From positions 1 to 61,094 of the IMG/VR virus record IMGVR_UViG_3300015373_000004: a stretch of 61,094 nt of DNA. One strand, given 5' to 3'. The stretch comes from a virus. Each line of letters opens with the position of its first letter. Positions within the stretch are counted from its first letter, which is position 1. Positions 46,998 to 53,760 of this stretch are shown here, piece by piece. A program made the position numbers and the translations under genes. A model generated the notes under the pieces. That model was not told where the DNA came from. It saw only the letters and a program-made list of their open reading frames with translations, and searched no databases.

Positions 46998-48284
46998 TTA
47001 CGCAGCAAAGCGTCGAACGTTGAAGTCCTTCTTCTGCTGCAAAGACCTCCAAACGGCCTTCTCAGCGATCGATTTGGTCATCAACGCGTAGTAGTTCAGG
47101 TCCTTGAACGGTGTGTTCATCCGGTCGATCCGACCCTGAGACTGGTAGAACTGCTTGTACGAGTAGGTCAGAGAGAAGAAAACCATCGCATCTGTGTCGA
47201 TGCAGTTCCATCCTTCAGACCCAGACATGTACTGAACCAGGTAAACCCAGCGGTCAGTATCCGGAATTTCCTCGTGCTTGTGGCCGTTCCACTCAGCTAT
47301 CGCGAAGGACGTATCGGTCGTCGTCGAGCACTTCCCGGAGGGGTCGTTTGCCGCCATTCCTTCCGGACTTAGCAACCAGTCCCAGGCGGATGCACTCTTT
47401 GTTGTGACACCCTGCTGTGACGGCACACTCGGCTCGGAGCCCACCGACCCGGCAGACGGGCTCAACGTCCTCAGGATCTCCAGCTCGTAGTCGTAGTTGT
47501 AGAAGACGATCAGCTTCGGATGCTTCTCCATCAGCTTCTCGACTTCCTCCTTCCTCGACGCGTGCTCCGCTACCACCCTCCGTGCCACTCGGAAGAGTTC
47601 CCCTGCGTCCTTCACCGGTTCGTCTGTGTAGACGTTCCATCTCTTCTTCCATACCTTGTCGAACCTTTCCTTGTCGTAGTCGCACTCAACGACGTGCAGA
47701 TGACGGGTGGTGTGCCTCTCCAAAGGCATCTCGACCAGGAGAAGCTTCCGACGCCTCTGCAATATGCCGGTGTCGACATAGCGGTCCACCTTGGGGAACT
47801 TGGAGAACCGCGCGTAGATGACGTGCTTCTCACGAAACTCCGTGACGTTCTTGTAGAAGCCGTTGGCGATGAACACGGGAACGTAGTCCAGCCAGTTGTC
47901 ACCTGGCGTCGCGCTGAGCAAGATCCAGGAGTTGTGCTTGGCGATCTTGTAGAAAGATTGAACCCATGCTCCTGTGCCGACCAGCCTCTGCTCGTCAAAT
48001 ATGAAGAACGCGTCCGTCACGTTGATGTACTTAGCGATGTTGTTCCAGGAGTCGATCGTGATGCCGTCGACGGGAACCGCTAGCCGTGCGGCCTCGTGTT
48101 CCCACGATGCACCATCTCGAACCTTCGCCGTTGTGATGACGTAAATATGCTTGCCCGCCTCCTTGAGCAAGGCATACGCCAGCGAAGTCATCGTCTTCCC
48201 GACGCCAACATCCCCCACCAGGATGCAGCCGTTGTGCATTTCGTTAACGGCCTTCTCCTGATGGGGGTGCAGCTCAACCTTCAC
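46998..48284 (-). CDS. SF2 DNA helicase
   Basis: This 428-residue protein has Walker A GDVGVGKT at 24-31, a DEAD-box-like FIFDEQR near 95-101, LLSATPGD near 123 and a C-terminal motif VI-like QSQGRIDRMN. The overall layout matches phage SF2/SNF2-like helicases that act with VRR-NUC nucleases in replication or recombination. A Ser/Gly-rich insert near 290-345 between the two RecA lobes is unusual. It overlaps the upstream gene (TGA/ATG). Confidence 0.88.
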   Translation of the reverse strand: MKVELHPHQEKAVNEMHNGCILVGDVGVGKTMTSLAYALLKEAGKHIYVITTAKVRDGASWEHEAARLAVPVDGITIDSWNNIAKYINVTDAFFIFDEQRLVGTGAWVQSFYKIAKHNSWILLSATPGDNWLDYVPVFIANGFYKNVTEFREKHVIYARFSKFPKVDRYVDTGILQRRRKLLLVEMPLERHTTRHLHVVECDYDKERFDKVWKKRWNVYTDEPVKDAGELFRVARRVVAEHASRKEEVEKLMEKHPKLIVFYNYDYELEILRTLSPSAGSVGSEPSVPSQQGVTTKSASAWDWLLSPEGMAANDPSGKCSTTTDTSFAIAEWNGHKHEEIPDTDRWVYLVQYMSGSEGWNCIDTDAMVFFSLTYSYKQFYQSQGRIDRMNTPFKDLNYYALMTKSIAEKAVWRSLQQKKDFNVRRFAA

Positions 48285-48454
48285 TGCTGTGGCACCCGAA
48301 TATGACAGCTGTATCCCTTCTCTTTCGCCTCCATCAAGATCTTCTGCAGTTCGAACTCACTGCGTCCGGTCTTCTTGGCGATCACCTTGATGTTGGCCTC
48401 CGTCAGGAGCACACGCTCAGCGTTCTTGAGTCGCTCCTCCTGCTCCTTGGACAT
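48281..48454 (-). CDS. Small hypothetical protein
   Basis: The start at 48454 (MSKEQEERLKNAERVLL) gives 57 residues. NIKVIAKKTGRSEFELQKILMEAKEKG looks like a helix-turn-helix. A GTG at 48484 overlapping the upstream stop is an alternative start. It may be a small regulator coupled to the helicase gene (ATGA overlap). Confidence 0.6.
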   Translation of the reverse strand: MSKEQEERLKNAERVLLTEANIKVIAKKTGRSEFELQKILMEAKEKGYSCHIRVPQQ

Positions 48455-48480
48455 CCTGGTTCGACGATGCTCGTCCCAGG

Positions 48481-48663
48481 TCACTGAATCGCCCACACCA
48501 TCTTCGGCAGCTGCCGACCGCCTGCCGACGTGATGTGGTGGTGCTCCTGACGAATATCCGTGATCTCCGTGACGCCGTACTCGCCGTCCATGAAGAAGAT
48601 GTCGTCCTCGGGGTCCAGTTCAGAGAGACGAGCGATCAGGGCCTTGACCTTCATCGTGTCCAT
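48481..48663 (-). CDS. Hypothetical protein
   Basis: This 60-residue protein (MDTMKVKALIARLSELDPEDDIFFMDGEYGVTEI...) has a helix and a small beta region. The pattern LIARLSELDPED-I resembles short phage proteins found next to replication genes. It overlaps the end of the membrane-protein gene by 13 bases. Function unknown. Confidence 0.65.
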   Translation of the reverse strand: MDTMKVKALIARLSELDPEDDIFFMDGEYGVTEITDIRQEHHHITSAGGRQLPKMVWAIQ

Positions 48664-49160
48664 TCTTCATCCTTTACTAGATCGTTCTCGTCAACGACCA
48701 TGACGATGTCGTTGGGCCAGGCATTGAGCCACTTGCAAGCAGATTCCTGAGCATCCTCTAGAGTCTGGCCTCTTTGCGAAAGGTTAACTCCCGAGCTACC
48801 GAAGTTCTGGTTGTAGACGTAGACCAGCCAGACCTCGTCGAATGCCTTGTACATCTGCCGAGTCAGCTCGACGTCCTTCTCGGCGTAGTCCTGCATCGCC
48901 CCGAAGCTGTAGTCGTTGAAGTCCCAACCCTCGTTCGGATCGCGATGCTCCTTCGTCCACTGGATCGCATTCTTGGTGAACACGGCCGTGTAGGCGATAG
49001 ACGCGATGATGAAGCCGTACTGATGGGTCACGATCGCGTACGTGAACCACAGCGCCTGGCACGCGATGTTGACGTACCAGCACCACCACACCTTGCGGCC
49101 GGCCAGGACGAACCCGGTCAGCCCCACGATGGTTAGCAAATATGACCAGAACTGGTTCAC
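48651..49160 (-). CDS. Membrane protein with exonuclease-motif-like C-terminus
   Basis: The GTG at 49160 (VNQFWSYLLTIVGLTGF...) with GGGGAGA upstream gives 169 residues. Three hydrophobic helices cover residues 1-70 in a layout reminiscent of PnuC-like phage membrane proteins (LAGRKVWWCWYVNIACQALWFTYAIVTHQYGF). The soluble half contains MQDYAEKDVELTRQMYKAF, which looks like the Exo III motif of DnaQ-type exonucleases, but the DxE motif is absent. A chimera or coincidental match are both possible. Confidence 0.65.
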   Translation of the reverse strand: MNQFWSYLLTIVGLTGFVLAGRKVWWCWYVNIACQALWFTYAIVTHQYGFIIASIAYTAVFTKNAIQWTKEHRDPNEGWDFNDYSFGAMQDYAEKDVELTRQMYKAFDEVWLVYVYNQNFGSSGVNLSQRGQTLEDAQESACKWLNAWPNDIVMVVDENDLVKDEEWTR

Positions 49161-49477
49161 TGTCTCCCCTTGAGGTTGAGGTAGTCGTTGAGAGCTTCTT
49201 CGTCGTCCTTCACTTCTTCGGAGAAGCAGACAGGACAGGCCGGCGCACACCAGCACCGGTCGACTCCACCGCATGCGTGGCTGCCCGTCTCGAGGCAGAT
49301 GCACTTCGGCTCGTCCTCGAAGATGTCGGTGGTCTCTGTCGTGTAGAAGAAGATCGTGTCCGGGTTGGCCGCGATCATGTGATGCAGCCAGTCGGTCCAG
49401 AGGTTCGACTCCATGTTGGCGTTGCCAGCCGCTTGAACCGCCCGTCCCGTGTTCGGGATGACGTAGTTGAGCTTCAC
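49157..49477 (-). CDS. Cysteine-rich zinc-binding protein
   Basis: The GTG at 49477 overlaps the upstream stop (GTGA) and gives 106 residues. A dense CICLETGSHACGGVDRCWCAPACPVC segment near 70-95 contains eight cysteines and probably binds zinc. The acidic C-terminus ends LNDYLNLKGRQ. No family recognised. Confidence 0.65.
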   Translation of the reverse strand: MKLNYVIPNTGRAVQAAGNANMESNLWTDWLHHMIAANPDTIFFYTTETTDIFEDEPKCICLETGSHACGGVDRCWCAPACPVCFSEEVKDDEEALNDYLNLKGRQ

Positions 49478-50025
49478 TTGTTGATCCAACCCTTCTCGAT
49501 GATGAACTTGGCCCAGTCGTTTGGCGTGACGTTGCGGTCGAAGAACCTGCCCGGCGACTTGATCCCGACCGAGTCGTAGCACCAGTCCGCGTAGTTCGAG
49601 CAGAAGACGTGCTCGGGGATCTGGTCCTTGCTTCCCCAGTTGTCGTTCATCAAGGCGAAGATGCGCTTGGCCGGCCCCCAGGCGAACGCCTCCTGGGCGA
49701 TGCCCACCCAGTCGTACTGGACGCCCAGCAGCTTCTCAGCGGCCTTGGCCACCAAATAACGCTGCTCGTCGGTCTTGGTCTGGTGCTGGTTCGTGACGAT
49801 CCACGGGCTCTTCAGCACCTTCCGCTTGGTGATGTTGATCCAGCCCACACCTCCCGGCTTCCCCTCGAGACCGATCCAGTCACCGTTCTTCGCCTTGTGG
49901 TGCACGATGATGACGTGGTTCACGAGGTTCGGCTGGTCCAGCAGACCCGCACGAAGGCGGATCATGCGTGCGGCCCAACCAGTGTTGTTCCTGGTGCAGA
50001 TGACGTCGCCTACTCCGATGTTCAA
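49474..50025 (-). CDS. Permuted papain-like hydrolase (YiiX/NlpC type)
   Basis: I choose the TTG at 50025 with AAAGGAAG upstream, giving 183 residues. The start LNIGVGDVICTR and the order His37 (LVNHVIIVHH), Glu54 (WIGLEGKPGG), Cys142 (EHVFCSNYADWCY) fit permuted NlpC/P60 enzymes. These act on amides in peptidoglycan or lipids. It may modify the host envelope or be a second lysin. It overlaps both neighbours. Confidence 0.75.
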   Translation of the reverse strand: MNIGVGDVICTRNNTGWAARMIRLRAGLLDQPNLVNHVIIVHHKAKNGDWIGLEGKPGGVGWINITKRKVLKSPWIVTNQHQTKTDEQRYLVAKAAEKLLGVQYDWVGIAQEAFAWGPAKRIFALMNDNWGSKDQIPEHVFCSNYADWCYDSVGIKSPGRFFDRNVTPNDWAKFIIEKGWINK

Positions 50026-50333
50026 TTTCTTCCTTTCTCGAATCGTCTGGTGCCGTTGTGCTTCAGGTGATAGGTGATGTTGTCGAACTCGGCGCACCAC
50101 TTGCACTTGGGTGTGTTGCGAAATACGATCGGCGCATCACTGCAGCCGCAATAGCCGCACTCAATGCCGATCGATTCCTGGTCATACCACTGAAGAGCGA
50201 TCAAGCTAGCCGTGGAGTACTCGACGTACTCCTTGACCTCCGGCTCAGGCCTCTTAAGGTTTAAGAGATGAGCCGCGAGTAGGGAGCCCGACAGTGCCGC
50301 GATCGAGAGAGCAGGGGGAAACCAGTCGTTCAC
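50022..50333 (-). CDS. Membrane-anchored zinc-finger protein
   Basis: This 103-residue protein has an N-terminal hydrophobic segment (PPALSIAALSGSLLAAHLLNL) and a C-terminal pair of Cys motifs (CGYCGC and CKWC), consistent with a zinc ribbon on the cytoplasmic side. It is coupled to the papain-like gene. Function unknown. Confidence 0.7.
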   Translation of the reverse strand: MNDWFPPALSIAALSGSLLAAHLLNLKRPEPEVKEYVEYSTASLIALQWYDQESIGIECGYCGCSDAPIVFRNTPKCKWCAEFDNITYHLKHNGTRRFEKGRN

Positions 50334-50626
50334 CAGTTCCTGCCCGGACGAGATTGCCGAGGCTCACCGGTGTTGTTGATGTTGATGATCTGAGGACGCT
50401 GCTGACTCATGATGTTGAAGACCTGAGCCTTCGTCACCAGCAGCTCGGTCAGCGCCCAACGACCGTCGGGAAGACGAAGCTCCTCGGGCTTCAAGCCCCT
50501 CGCGAAGGCCTCTTCCTTGATCACCTCGATCTGCTTGTCGAGGTCCTCGACCAGCTGCATCAGAGCCGAGTTGGTGGGACGGACCGACTCCGCCCTGTCC
50601 GGGTTCAGCTTGAATGACTCTTCCAT
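50330..50626 (-). CDS. Hypothetical helical protein
   Basis: This 98-residue protein is mostly helical, with a coiled-coil-like part (MQLVEDLDKQIEVIKEEAFARG), a beta-like LPDGRWALTELLVTKAQ segment and a disordered C-terminus. The ATG overlaps the upstream stop. No family recognised. Confidence 0.65.
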   Translation of the reverse strand: MEESFKLNPDRAESVRPTNSALMQLVEDLDKQIEVIKEEAFARGLKPEELRLPDGRWALTELLVTKAQVFNIMSQQRPQIININNTGEPRQSRPGRNW

Positions 50627-50634
50627 TACTTCTC

Positions 50635-51039
50635 CTAAAACAGGTAGGGGGTTTGCTCTTCGCAGGGCTCGTCCAGCTTTTCCGGCTCACAGTTGCGGCA
50701 GAATATCTCTCCGCACCTGACACACTGCGGTCCATCGTGATACTCGCCGAGGTCGTGATGGATGACGCATCCGTCCTTGTCCTTCTGCCAATCGTGCTTG
50801 ATCGGAGCATCTGGATCGGGCTCTGACTCAGGCTCGATCACCGTCGGCTGCCTTTCCTCGTTCAAGGGCCCCAGGATGATCAGGCCCGTACGAACATGAG
50901 CATCGACGATGCGCCACATCAAGTTGTTGACAGCCAGCCTCCCGCCGACGGAAGCCGGGCCGAACCGAACGTTGTCAGGCAGCTGAAATAACGCCTGACC
51001 ATAGCCGAGGTACTCGACTAACTTGAACTCGACGCTCAT
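50635..51039 (-). CDS. Hypothetical protein with C-terminal zinc finger
   Basis: The start at 51039 (MSVEFKLVEYLGYGQ) overlaps the 20-codon ORF upstream (ATGA), giving 134 residues. After a beta-rich N-terminus and an acidic linker (EPESEPDPDAP), a Cys/His cluster (CVIHHDLGEYHDGPQCVRCGEIFCRNC) probably binds zinc. Function unknown. Confidence 0.7.
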   Translation of the reverse strand: MSVEFKLVEYLGYGQALFQLPDNVRFGPASVGGRLAVNNLMWRIVDAHVRTGLIILGPLNEERQPTVIEPESEPDPDAPIKHDWQKDKDGCVIHHDLGEYHDGPQCVRCGEIFCRNCEPEKLDEPCEEQTPYLF

Positions 51040-51098
51040 TCGGTCTCCTCCCACCAAGGCTCCGCATCCGGCCTGGTGTAATCAGTTGTCCACTCCAT
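51036..51098 (-). CDS. 20-residue peptide gene
   Basis: The ATG at 51098 overlaps the upstream stop (TGATG) and the TGA at 51036 overlaps the next ATG (ATGA), so the short frame is coupled on both sides. The peptide is acidic and aromatic (MEWTTDYTRPDAEPWWEETE). It may be a genuine peptide or a translational relay. Confidence 0.5.
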   Translation of the reverse strand: MEWTTDYTRPDAEPWWEETE

Positions 51099-51274
51099 CA
51101 CTCGCCCCTCTTCCCCCACCAGCGGTGGCAACGCTTGCAGAAGTGGTCTTCTCCGTGCCCCTCTTCCCCGATGCAGTTGTGTTCGTGGTCGTCGATCTTC
51201 TGCGAGACCATCGTCTTCTTGCAGATGACACGCTTCCGTGCTTCCTTGATCTGAGCCATTCTGGGACCGCTCAT
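51098..51274 (-). CDS. Small zinc-finger-like protein
   Basis: The ATG at 51274 overlaps the upstream stop (ATGA), giving 58 residues. Cys and His are spaced as HNCIGEEGHGEDHFCKRCH and a basic N-terminus precedes them. It is probably a nucleic-acid- or protein-binding zinc module. Confidence 0.6.
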   Translation of the reverse strand: MSGPRMAQIKEARKRVICKKTMVSQKIDDHEHNCIGEEGHGEDHFCKRCHRWWGKRGE

Positions 51275-51459
51275 TTTTCTGTTCCTTCTCCATATAGAAC
51301 CACTCGGTCCAACTCTTCGATCCACATTTTCAGTAGCTCCTCAGTGAGCCAATCCTTCATGGCCCACCACTCGGGGTTCCTGATTCGATCCCGAGCCTCA
51401 CGTCGACGAAGGCGACACTGCTTCCGCCACACCTTCCTCGACACCCGACGCTTGCTCAC
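51271..51459 (-). CDS. Small basic protein, GTG start
   Basis: GGAGG lies six bases before the GTG at 51459, which overlaps the upstream stop (GTGA); 62 residues. The N-terminal half is extremely basic (SKRRVSRKVWRKQCRLRRREARDR), the C-terminal half amphipathic. Nucleic-acid binding is plausible. Confidence 0.6.
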   Translation of the reverse strand: MSKRRVSRKVWRKQCRLRRREARDRIRNPEWWAMKDWLTEELLKMWIEELDRVVLYGEGTEK

Positions 51460-51572
51460 TTGTGCCTCCGACACCACTTGGCGTGCTCCTTGCCGAGAAC
51501 CGCACGCTTGTCCTCCCGGCTGAGGACCTCGACCTTGCAGTAGCGGCAGATGAACTTCTTCGCCACGGTCAC
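51456..51572 (-). CDS. Small zinc-finger protein
   Basis: GTG at 51572 overlaps the upstream stop (GTGA) and encodes 38 residues. ICRYCKVEV and WCRRH form a Cys2/Cys-His pair, a minimal zinc finger. A GTG at 51566 is an alternative start. Confidence 0.6.
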   Translation of the reverse strand: MTVAKKFICRYCKVEVLSREDKRAVLGKEHAKWCRRHK

Positions 51573-51724
51573 CACCCCAAGGCCTGGAAGTGGGCTCTGT
51601 CGGCCTTAGCGAAAGCTTGGATCTCGTTGGCGAACTTGAGCTTCGGGTTGGTCAGGATCTCCAGGCAGCCCATGCAGTCGTTGACGTCGTCAGCGTTTGG
51701 GTTGTGCAGATGAAATTCGATCAC
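51569..51724 (-). CDS. Small hypothetical protein
   Basis: GTG at 51724 with GGAG eight bases upstream encodes 51 residues (VIEFHLHNPNADDVNDCMGCLEI...). A CMGC pair may bind metal. Its stop overlaps the next gene start. No family recognised. Confidence 0.55.
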   Translation of the reverse strand: MIEFHLHNPNADDVNDCMGCLEILTNPKLKFANEIQAFAKADRAHFQALGW

Positions 51725-51729
51725 TTCAG

Positions 51730-52041
51730 TCACTCCTGACTCAGAATGTGTCCTGCGATCTTCATGCAGACGTCGCAGGCGTCATACTTGTCTGGGTTGC
51801 GCTTCGGTACGAACTTGAATCCGCACAGCGCCATGATCTCGGTTCCCGTGAGGCGAGCGAGGTCGACGATGTCCTGTCCCTCCATGCCGGGCCTCCAGAT
51901 GTGGAGGTTCATCGGAGGGTTGACGATGTGTGCCTTGTGGTTGGCGTCGGCGGGGGTCTCGTCGTAGGGGATGAGCTCCTCGGTGATGGTCTTCTGGATC
52001 GTGACGCCGTCGATCACACCGTCGGCAATGGAAATGGACAT
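51730..52041 (-). CDS. Conserved small phage protein
   Basis: This 103-residue protein has a beta-rich N-terminus (MSISIADGVIDGVTIQKTIT), NPPMNLHIWRPGMEG, and a C-terminal metal-site-like TEIMALCGFKFVPKRNPDKYDACDVCMKIAGHI. Similar proteins recur in actinobacteriophage early regions. It starts the overlapping run of small genes down to 49157. Function unknown. Confidence 0.7.
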   Translation of the reverse strand: MSISIADGVIDGVTIQKTITEELIPYDETPADANHKAHIVNPPMNLHIWRPGMEGQDIVDLARLTGTEIMALCGFKFVPKRNPDKYDACDVCMKIAGHILSQE

Positions 52042-52081
52042 TACTTTGCTCCTGATTCTTAGAAATGGGTCAAAAAAGAAG

Positions 52082-52111
52082 AACCCAAGTACCTGTTGCG
52101 GTACTTGGGTT
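52082..52111 (-). terminator. 12-bp stem terminator after 52119-52295
   Basis: Perfect AACCCAAGTACC/GGTACTTGGGTT stem with a 6-base loop, followed by a C/T-rich tract on the minus strand. Confidence 0.85.
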
Positions 52112-52118
52112 GTGAGGT

Positions 52119-52295
52119 TCAGCTCTCGCTGGGGGTCTCCTTGGTCTTCTTGTTCTTCCGGCTCTGGGCGGCGCTCGCGACGAGCCCGGCCACGATCATC
52201 CCCCCGAACACACCAGCGCTGCTGGCGGTGCTCAGGACGAAGGTCTTGGCGAGGGTCTTGACGAACGGCTCCGAAACGGAGTTCTCGAGGTCCAT
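52119..52295 (-). CDS. Small membrane protein
   Basis: The start at 52295 (MDLENSVSEPFVKTLAKTF) with AGGAGAAA upstream gives 58 residues. One hydrophobic helix (VLSTASSAGVFGGMIVAGLVAS) is followed by a basic tail (RKNKKTKE). It forms a cassette with promoter 52319-52351 and terminator 52082-52111. Confidence 0.7.
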   Translation of the reverse strand: MDLENSVSEPFVKTLAKTFVLSTASSAGVFGGMIVAGLVASAAQSRKNKKTKETPSES

Positions 52296-52318
52296 GGGAT
52301 TTCTCCTTTGATGGGTTG

Positions 52319-52351
52319 TGGTCTCATTTAAGGGCATGTTTCGCATGCGAG
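52319..52351 (-). promoter_or_regulatory. Conserved promoter element, copy 7
   Basis: CTCGC, spacer, AAACATG, spacer, TTAAATGAGACCA on the minus strand, upstream of 52119-52295. Confidence 0.7.
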
Positions 52352-52436
52352 GAGAAAAAAGAAAAGGGTGTGTGAGAGGCAGGACTAATGTGCGTCCACG
52401 CGAATACCGCCCTTCGGCAGGGTTGGGTACTCTCTC
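52352..52436 (-). ncRNA. Possible small RNA between two promoter elements
   Basis: Promoter 52437-52466 is followed by about 85 bases with no start codon or plausible ORF, then by CCTTTTCTTTTTTCT and the next promoter. A GCC/GGC hairpin (CTGCCGAAGGGCGG) is present. An RNA-only cassette is the simplest reading. Confidence 0.4.
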
Positions 52437-52466
52437 CTCTCATCTAAGGCTGTGTTTTTCGTGCGA
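52437..52466 (-). promoter_or_regulatory. Conserved promoter element, copy 8
   Basis: TTCGC, spacer, AAACACAG, TTAGATGAGAG on the minus strand. No ORF follows it. Confidence 0.65.
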
Positions 52467-52469
52467 AAA

Positions 52470-52491
52470 CCTAAACCCGTGTGGGTCTAGG
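52470..52491 (-). terminator. CCTAAACCC-type hairpin terminator
   Basis: CCTAAACCC/GGGTCTAGG stem (one mismatch) with ACAC loop on the minus strand, then TTTTC. Terminates 52500-52742. Confidence 0.75.
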
Positions 52492-52499
52492 TTGTTGGA

Positions 52500-52742
52500 C
52501 TACAGCTTGTCGTTGACGAGTGACTGGTAGGTCTCGGTCAGCTCGGTCAGGTGTGTCTGGATGTACTCGATCATCTCGTTCTGGTCCTCGTCGTTGTCGA
52601 ACGGGTCATCGATGGCTGCGTCGAGCATCGCAACGTAGAATGCGATCTTCTTGGCGGCCTCGGTGATGGCGACGTCTTCGAGGGCTACAACGGTCTCGAG
52701 TTGGTCGTTGAACACCTGGTAGGTGAACTGGCTCAGGGCCAT
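52500..52742 (-). CDS. Small hypothetical protein
   Basis: This 80-residue protein (MALSQFTYQVFNDQLETVVAL...) is helical and acidic (DAAIDDPFDNDEDQNEMIEYIQTHLTELTETYQSLV). It forms a cassette between promoter 52769-52801 and terminator 52470-52491. Acidic early proteins often inhibit host enzymes, but nothing specific is seen. Confidence 0.7.
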   Translation of the reverse strand: MALSQFTYQVFNDQLETVVALEDVAITEAAKKIAFYVAMLDAAIDDPFDNDEDQNEMIEYIQTHLTELTETYQSLVNDKL

Positions 52743-52768
52743 TTCAATCTCCTTGAAAATGGGGGTTG

Positions 52769-52801
52769 TGGTCTCATCTAACCCCCTGTTTTGCGTGCGA
52801 A
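52769..52801 (-). promoter_or_regulatory. Conserved promoter element, copy 9
   Basis: TTCGC, spacer, AAACAGG, TTAGATGAGACCA on the minus strand, upstream of 52500-52742. Confidence 0.7.
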
Positions 52802-52803
52802 AA

Positions 52804-52825
52804 CCTAAACCCGTGTGGGTTTAGG
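52804..52825 (-). terminator. CCTAAACCC-type hairpin terminator
   Basis: Perfect CCTAAACCC/GGGTTTAGG stem, ACAC loop, TTTTC tract running into promoter copy 9. Confidence 0.85.
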
Positions 52826-52834
52826 CTCGAGGTC

Positions 52835-53035
52835 TTACTGCTCGCGGTTCCAGATGGCAGCGCGCTTCAGGTCCCAGATCTCGTCTTCCGCAGTCTTGAG
52901 GATGTTCTGCAAGTAGTCGAGGTCGTCTCGACTCGGAGCCTCGAGGGCTTCGAAGTGCTTGACGGCCTTCTTCACTCGCTTGAGCATGGCCTTGTACTTT
53001 GGCTTGGATCGGTCTGGGATGACGCGGTGGTTCAT
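52835..53035 (-). CDS. Small basic/helical protein
   Basis: The start at 53035 (MNHRVIPDRSKPKYKAML) with AAGGAGA upstream gives 66 residues. A basic N-terminus is followed by a long amphipathic helix (SRDDLDYLQNILKTAEDEIWDLKRAA). One-gene cassette. Function unknown. Confidence 0.7.
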   Translation of the reverse strand: MNHRVIPDRSKPKYKAMLKRVKKAVKHFEALEAPSRDDLDYLQNILKTAEDEIWDLKRAAIWNREQ

Positions 53036-53053
53036 ATGGGTCTCCTTGGGTAG

Positions 53054-53086
53054 TGGTCTCATTTCAACCCATGTTTCACCTGCGAC
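53054..53086 (-). promoter_or_regulatory. Conserved promoter element, copy 10
   Basis: GTCGC, spacer, AAACATG, TGAAATGAGACCA on the minus strand, upstream of 52835-53035. Confidence 0.7.
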
Positions 53087-53091
53087 AAAGA

Positions 53092-53113
53092 CCCTATCCC
53101 GTGTGGGATAGGG
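53092..53113 (-). terminator. CCCTATCCC-type hairpin terminator
   Basis: CCCTATCCC/GGGATAGGG with ACAC loop; the A/T change relative to CCCTAACCC is compensated on the other arm. Terminates 53120-53350. Confidence 0.85.
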
Positions 53114-53119
53114 GTTGGA

Positions 53120-53350
53120 TTACTCGCCGTTGTCGTACTTGATGTCGAAGTAGGACAGCACGGTCATCTGAGGCATCCGGAACTTTCCGTTCTCGTCGAC
53201 CGCCCCCGGCTCTTCGTTGAAGAACAGGAATCCCTCCGAAGACGCCAAGACGAACTTGGTGTCCTCGGGGATCGGCTCTTGGATGAAGCACTGGAGGATG
53301 GGACGCGAAAACTCAGTTACTCGGAAAGCCTTGGCATTGACGGTGGCCAT
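53120..53350 (-). CDS. Small hypothetical protein
   Basis: The start at 53350 (MATVNAKAFRVTEFSRPILQ...) gives 76 residues of beta-rich sequence (FIQEPIPEDTKFVLASSEGFLFFNEEPGAVDENGKFRMP). One-gene cassette with promoter 53377-53409. No family recognised. Confidence 0.7.
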   Translation of the reverse strand: MATVNAKAFRVTEFSRPILQCFIQEPIPEDTKFVLASSEGFLFFNEEPGAVDENGKFRMPQMTVLSYFDIKYDNGE

Positions 53351-53376
53351 TTTGGGCTTCTTTCGGATAGGGGAGT

Positions 53377-53409
53377 TGGTCTCATTTAAAGACGTGTTCC
53401 CCGTGCGAG
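53377..53409 (-). promoter_or_regulatory. Conserved promoter element, copy 11
   Basis: CTCGC, spacer, GAACACG, TTAAATGAGACCA on the minus strand, upstream of 53120-53350. Confidence 0.65.
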
Positions 53410-53416
53410 ACAAAAA

Positions 53417-53440
53417 CCTAAGTCCTTGTGGGGACTTAGG
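53417..53440 (-). terminator. CCTAAGTCC-type hairpin terminator
   Basis: CCTAAGTCC/GGACTTAGG stem followed by TTTTTG on the minus strand. The stem differs from other members by compensated changes. Terminates 53449-53676. Confidence 0.85.
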
Positions 53441-53448
53441 CCTTCGGG

Positions 53449-53676
53449 CTACTTCTTCAGGGGCTTCAGGTTGTACACCTTGAACATGCTGTCACGGGGC
53501 ACGATCAGCTTCACGGTCTTGGTCTTGCGGCCGAAGATGGGGTGGGCCTCGATGACACGCTCGTCGTAGGCGTTCCTGCGAACGCTGTCGATCATGTACA
53601 TCTGGCCAGCCATCTTGAAACGGTCGTAGTTCATGAGCATGGAAGCGGGAACGTGCGACTTGATGAGCTTGGTCAT
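53449..53676 (-). CDS. Small basic hypothetical protein
   Basis: The start at 53676 (MTKLIKSHVPASMLMNYDRF) with AAAGGCAT upstream gives 75 residues, rich in Lys, Arg and Met, with a beta-like C-terminus (KTVKLIVPRDSMFKVYNLKPLKK). One-gene cassette. Function unknown. Confidence 0.7.
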   Translation of the reverse strand: MTKLIKSHVPASMLMNYDRFKMAGQMYMIDSVRRNAYDERVIEAHPIFGRKTKTVKLIVPRDSMFKVYNLKPLKK

Positions 53677-53699
53677 GGGTATGCCTTTCAGTTGATGGG

Positions 53700-53732
53700 T
53701 AGTCTCATCTAACCCCGTGTTTCGCGTGCGAC
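53700..53732 (-). promoter_or_regulatory. Conserved promoter element, copy 12
   Basis: GTCGC, spacer, AAACACG, TTAGATGAGACTA on the minus strand, upstream of 53449-53676. Confidence 0.7.
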
Positions 53733-53741
53733 AAAAGGAAA

Positions 53742-53755
53742 GCCCCCGTAGGGGC
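53742..53755 (-). terminator. Short GC hairpin terminator
   Basis: GCCCC/GGGGC stem followed by TTTCCTTTTGTC on the minus strand, after 53761-54024. It lacks the CCTAA stem of its neighbours. Confidence 0.7.
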
Positions 53756-53760
53756 AATCC

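Noticed and set aside
53348-53358. Further CCATTTTG matches at start codons as directional repeats
   Set aside because: Matches such as 11786, 12632, 53351 and 55401 share only AAAATGG or less. Start-codon context explains them, so they were not counted.
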